From Azovibrio restrictus DSM 23866 (GTDB lineage Bacteria; Pseudomonadota; Gammaproteobacteria; Burkholderiales; Rhodocyclaceae), in assembly GCF_000429665.1 (NCBI RefSeq), contig NZ_AUCH01000033.1:1-6690 (forward strand): a stretch of 6,690 nucleotides of DNA, read 5' to 3'. A program made the position numbers and the translations under genes. Below, piece by piece: positions 5,021-6,690 of the stretch (its first letter is position 1; each line of letters starts with the position of its first letter). A model generated the notes under the pieces. It was not told the DNA's origin. It made no database searches and was given only the letters and a program-made list of their open reading frames with translations.

Positions 5021-6690
5021 ACCAGCCGCCGTAATAGTCGGCATAAGGTTGCTGGGTGTTGGAGGTACGCTCACCGGTTCCGAAGCGGGCCCCTATCGTC
5101 TGCCGTGCCGCGGCGGCGTCGCCATCCTTCAGGTACTGGTCGTACGCCCCATTGTAGGCGGCGTGGTTGGCGCTGTTCCCGGCGATACCGATATCGGGGC
5201 CGCCGTTGGCGATGATCTCCCGCTGGACCTGGATGTTCTTCAGGGTGGCCGCCCCTTCATCCGCCAGGGTCCCCTCCAGGAACTTGGCCTTGGAGGAAAA
5301 ATCCGGCTGGTAGGGGTGGGTGGCATGCCCGACCTCGTGGGCCAGGGACTGGAGCACGGCCTCCGGATTTCCCTTTTGAGCACCGTCTATGGTGATCAGC
5401 TTCTTGGCCCGGCTCGCCGTGGAGCCGCCCAGGGCCGGGCCGTATTCGATGGCCCAGTTTTCCTTGTCCAGCTTCTCCAGGTCCCGTTGCAGGCCGGGGG
5501 ACTTGGCCACCAGCTTGTCCACGTCCTCTCCCAGGCCGGTGGCAAAGGGCTGCGCACCGGCGGGGCCAGCGGCCGCCAAGGTGCCAGCCGCCTCGGCCAG
5601 AGCGCCCTGGGGGGCCGGCGCGGCAGCATCTTCCTGGGGCGGGCCCAGGCCCGGATCAAACGCCTCCAGCTGGCTCTGTATGCCTTCATCCTTGACGTGC
5701 AGCCAGTCCTCCCGCCCCTTGAACGGCATCGGGTCAGCCCCGTAGAAAATCTGCGCCGCACCCCTGGGCACCCCGGCCAGCAGCGCCTTGCCGGCTCCAT
5801 CCAGGACCCCGGTGCGGATCGAGCCGTCCGCCAGGATGGCCTTGAAACTGGCCCCCCGGATCGGTTCCCCGTTCTCGTAGTGATGCTGCAGCACCATGTC
5901 GCCAGGCTGCATGGGCATCTGGGGCAGGGCCCCGCTGAAATTGCCGCCGGCCGGCCCGGTGAAATTCTTGATGCTGCCGTGGATATTCACGGGTCCCGGG
6001 GCCTTGATGTCGATGGTACCGGCGGCCAGGCGGATCTGGCAGCCGCCGCCGGTGAGGGTCAGGGCGTTGGGGGTGGAGATTTCGATGTTCCCGGCCACCG
6101 AGGCGATCTTGAAGTCCCGCTTGGCCGTGGCTTCGATGTTGTTGTCGTGGGCCTGGATCAGCACCTTGCCCTTGCCGGCGAAGAGCTTGATCTCCAGTTC
6201 ATCCACGAACACGCTCCAGGCCTTCTTCACCGCCATGGCGAACTTCCGCCCGATGGCCAGGTTGGTGTCCTGCTGGCTGCTCAGGTGCAGGTGTTCCCCG
6301 GCCACCAGCTGCCCCGTCTTCGGGGTGCTGCAGACCAGGCCCGCCGGGCTCGACAGAGCCAGGATCGGTTCGGCATAGCCGGGCACCTGAGCCTGGACGC
6401 CGGTGCCGCCCGACTGGCTGTAGGTCCGGCGCGCTGCTTCCAGCAGCTTCCGGGTCTCGGCATTGACGGCCAGGGCTTCGGCCGTGTGTCCTTCGGCCAC
6501 TTCGGTAAGGGCCTGGCTCATTTCCAGGGCCCCCTGCATCTGGGTGGTCAGTTCCCGGGAGTCCAGGTGCGTGCTCTTGGCGTTTTCCCGGGGATCGGTG
6601 CTGATCAGCAGGCCCTTGGCGGCCCGCAGGGCGCCGTAGTGGTCGGTACGCAGTTCGAAGCCTTCGCCCCGGGGCTCGCCGTTGCCGCCT
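4992..6690 (-). CDS. vgrG: Evolved VgrG spike protein with C-terminal zinc metallopeptidase effector domain (5' end outside window)
   Basis: This is the T6SS spike (gp27/gp5-like) protein, which trimerises on the Hcp tube. Only the last 565 residues are visible. The frame is open to the right edge, so the ATG at 6539 is internal. Residues 10-30 in the window (EGFELRTD, GALRAAKGLLIST) are the hallmark end of the VgrG core, and HLDSRE follows. Residues ~100-245 are a DUF2345-type region rich in short beta repeats (GNIEIST, GTIDIKAPG). Residues ~258-323 look like a small transthyretin-like beta domain (GEPIRGA, LADGS, GVLDGAGKA, GVPRG). Residues ~335-385 are an Ala/Pro-rich linker. Residues ~390-565 carry the zincin motif HEVGH (451-455), with Glu478 in DEGAA as a possible third zinc ligand. 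The layout resembles P. aeruginosa VgrG2b, whose C-terminal peptidase is toxic in the periplasm. The stop is TAG at 4994-4992, and the next gene overlaps it. VgrG identity is very firm; the peptidase's substrate is unknown. Confidence 0.95.
   Translation of the reverse strand, partial: GGNGEPRGEGFELRTDHYGALRAAKGLLISTDPRENAKSTHLDSRELTTQMQGALEMSQALTEVAEGHTAEALAVNAETRKLLEAARRTYSQSGGTGVQAQVPGYAEPILALSSPAGLVCSTPKTGQLVAGEHLHLSSQQDTNLAIGRKFAMAVKKAWSVFVDELEIKLFAGKGKVLIQAHDNNIEATAKRDFKIASVAGNIEISTPNALTLTGGGCQIRLAAGTIDIKAPGPVNIHGSIKNFTGPAGGNFSGALPQMPMQPGDMVLQHHYENGEPIRGASFKAILADGSIRTGVLDGAGKALLAGVPRGAAQIFYGADPMPFKGREDWLHVKDEGIQSQLEAFDPGLGPPQEDAAAPAPQGALAEAAGTLAAAGPAGAQPFATGLGEDVDKLVAKSPGLQRDLEKLDKENWAIEYGPALGGSTASRAKKLITIDGAQKGNPEAVLQSLAHEVGHATHPYQPDFSSKAKFLEGTLADEGAATLKNIQVQREIIANGGPDIGIAGNSANHAAYNGAYDQYLKDGDAAAARQTIGARFGTGERTSNTQQPYADYYGGWYDKNFPARN
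4995..5522 (-). other. Zincin-type metallopeptidase effector domain of the VgrG
   Basis: This is the C-terminal effector domain, about 175 residues after a low-complexity linker. Bases 5339-5325 encode HEVGH, within SLAHEVGHATHPY. The two His should bind zinc and the Glu should activate water. The Glu codon at 5258-5256 (DEGAA), 26 residues after the catalytic Glu, is the natural candidate for a third, gluzincin-type ligand. Other conspicuous blocks are GGPDIGIAGN, AAYNGAYDQYL and the Tyr-rich tail YADYYGGWYDKNFP. These blocks look like the C-terminal domain of P. aeruginosa VgrG2b; this is recalled family knowledge, not an alignment. No stop or frameshift breaks the domain, so it should be active. 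The assignment to a periplasmic target is inferred from that relative and from the exported partner encoded downstream. Confidence 0.85.
5721..5918 (-). other. Transthyretin-like beta domain between DUF2345 and peptidase of VgrG
   Basis: About 65 residues follow the end of the DUF2345 repeats (FTGPAG) and precede the disordered linker. The pattern is that of a small beta sandwich: a variable lead, GEPIRGASFKAIL, a turn with ADGS, GVLDGAGKALLAGVP and an aromatic end IFYGADP. Domains with the 'G-x-x-Y/F-x-A-x-L-x-DG ... G-x-L-D-x-x-G-x-A' pattern recur at VgrG C-termini and in T6SS effectors. In enteroaggregative E. coli a transthyretin-like VgrG segment contributes to binding the lipase effector Tle1. 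Here it may be a rigid connector for the fused peptidase or a docking site for other cargo. The fold assignment rests on the pattern only. Confidence 0.6.

Noticed and set aside
2243..5215. 990-codon open frame on the plus strand, with further in-phase open frames at 116-598, 647-1492 and 1502-2206
   Set aside because: It lies codon-for-codon antisense to the rhs frame and runs through the spacer into two other genes. Its protein is low-complexity (Gln/Gly/His/Ala-rich). Lack of TTA, CTA and TCA codons in GC-rich DNA explains it.
4992..6539. A complete gene starting at ATG 6539
   Set aside because: The frame stays open to the right edge and encodes canonical VgrG core sequence upstream of this Met, so it is internal.

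Overview
The window holds a minus-strand, probably co-transcribed block of type VI secretion system (T6SS) cargo genes from a GC-rich, Gram-negative proteobacterium. A beta- or gammaproteobacterium is likely, given the vgrG/rhs content and strong GC3 bias, but no taxonomic marker is present. All three genes read right to left, and the two outer genes are cut by the window edges.

Layout in transcription order. (1) 6690 to 4992: the C-terminal 565 residues of an evolved VgrG spike. The end of the gp5/VgrG core is followed by a DUF2345 beta-repeat region, a small transthyretin-like beta domain, an Ala/Pro-rich linker and a zincin metallopeptidase domain with HEVGH. The arrangement recalls Pseudomonas aeruginosa VgrG2b, whose C-terminal metallopeptidase acts in the periplasm of target cells. 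(2) 5020 to 4484: a small protein with a signal peptide whose start overlaps the vgrG end by 29 bp. It is the best candidate for the periplasmic immunity protein of that metallopeptidase. A second start at 4918, with a better ribosome binding site, would give a form without the signal peptide. (3) 4384 to beyond 1: an Rhs (YD-repeat) protein with 1461 codons visible and no in-frame stop. It has a glycine-rich hydrophobic N-terminal region without a recognisable PAAR domain, a DUF6531-type region and a long YD-repeat shell. The window ends just after the conserved YLYEP/PLAQV segment, so the DPxGxxGG-type processing site, the variable toxin tip and the Rhs immunity gene lie off the left edge.

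Inferred working: the VgrG trimer forms the T6SS spike and carries its own peptidase into the target periplasm. The small exported protein protects the producer and its kin. The Rhs protein is a second, encapsulated toxin probably delivered by the same spike. No promoter, terminator, tRNA, IS element or CRISPR array could be supported. The long plus-strand open frames (for example 2243 to 5215) are codon-phase shadows of the minus-strand genes.
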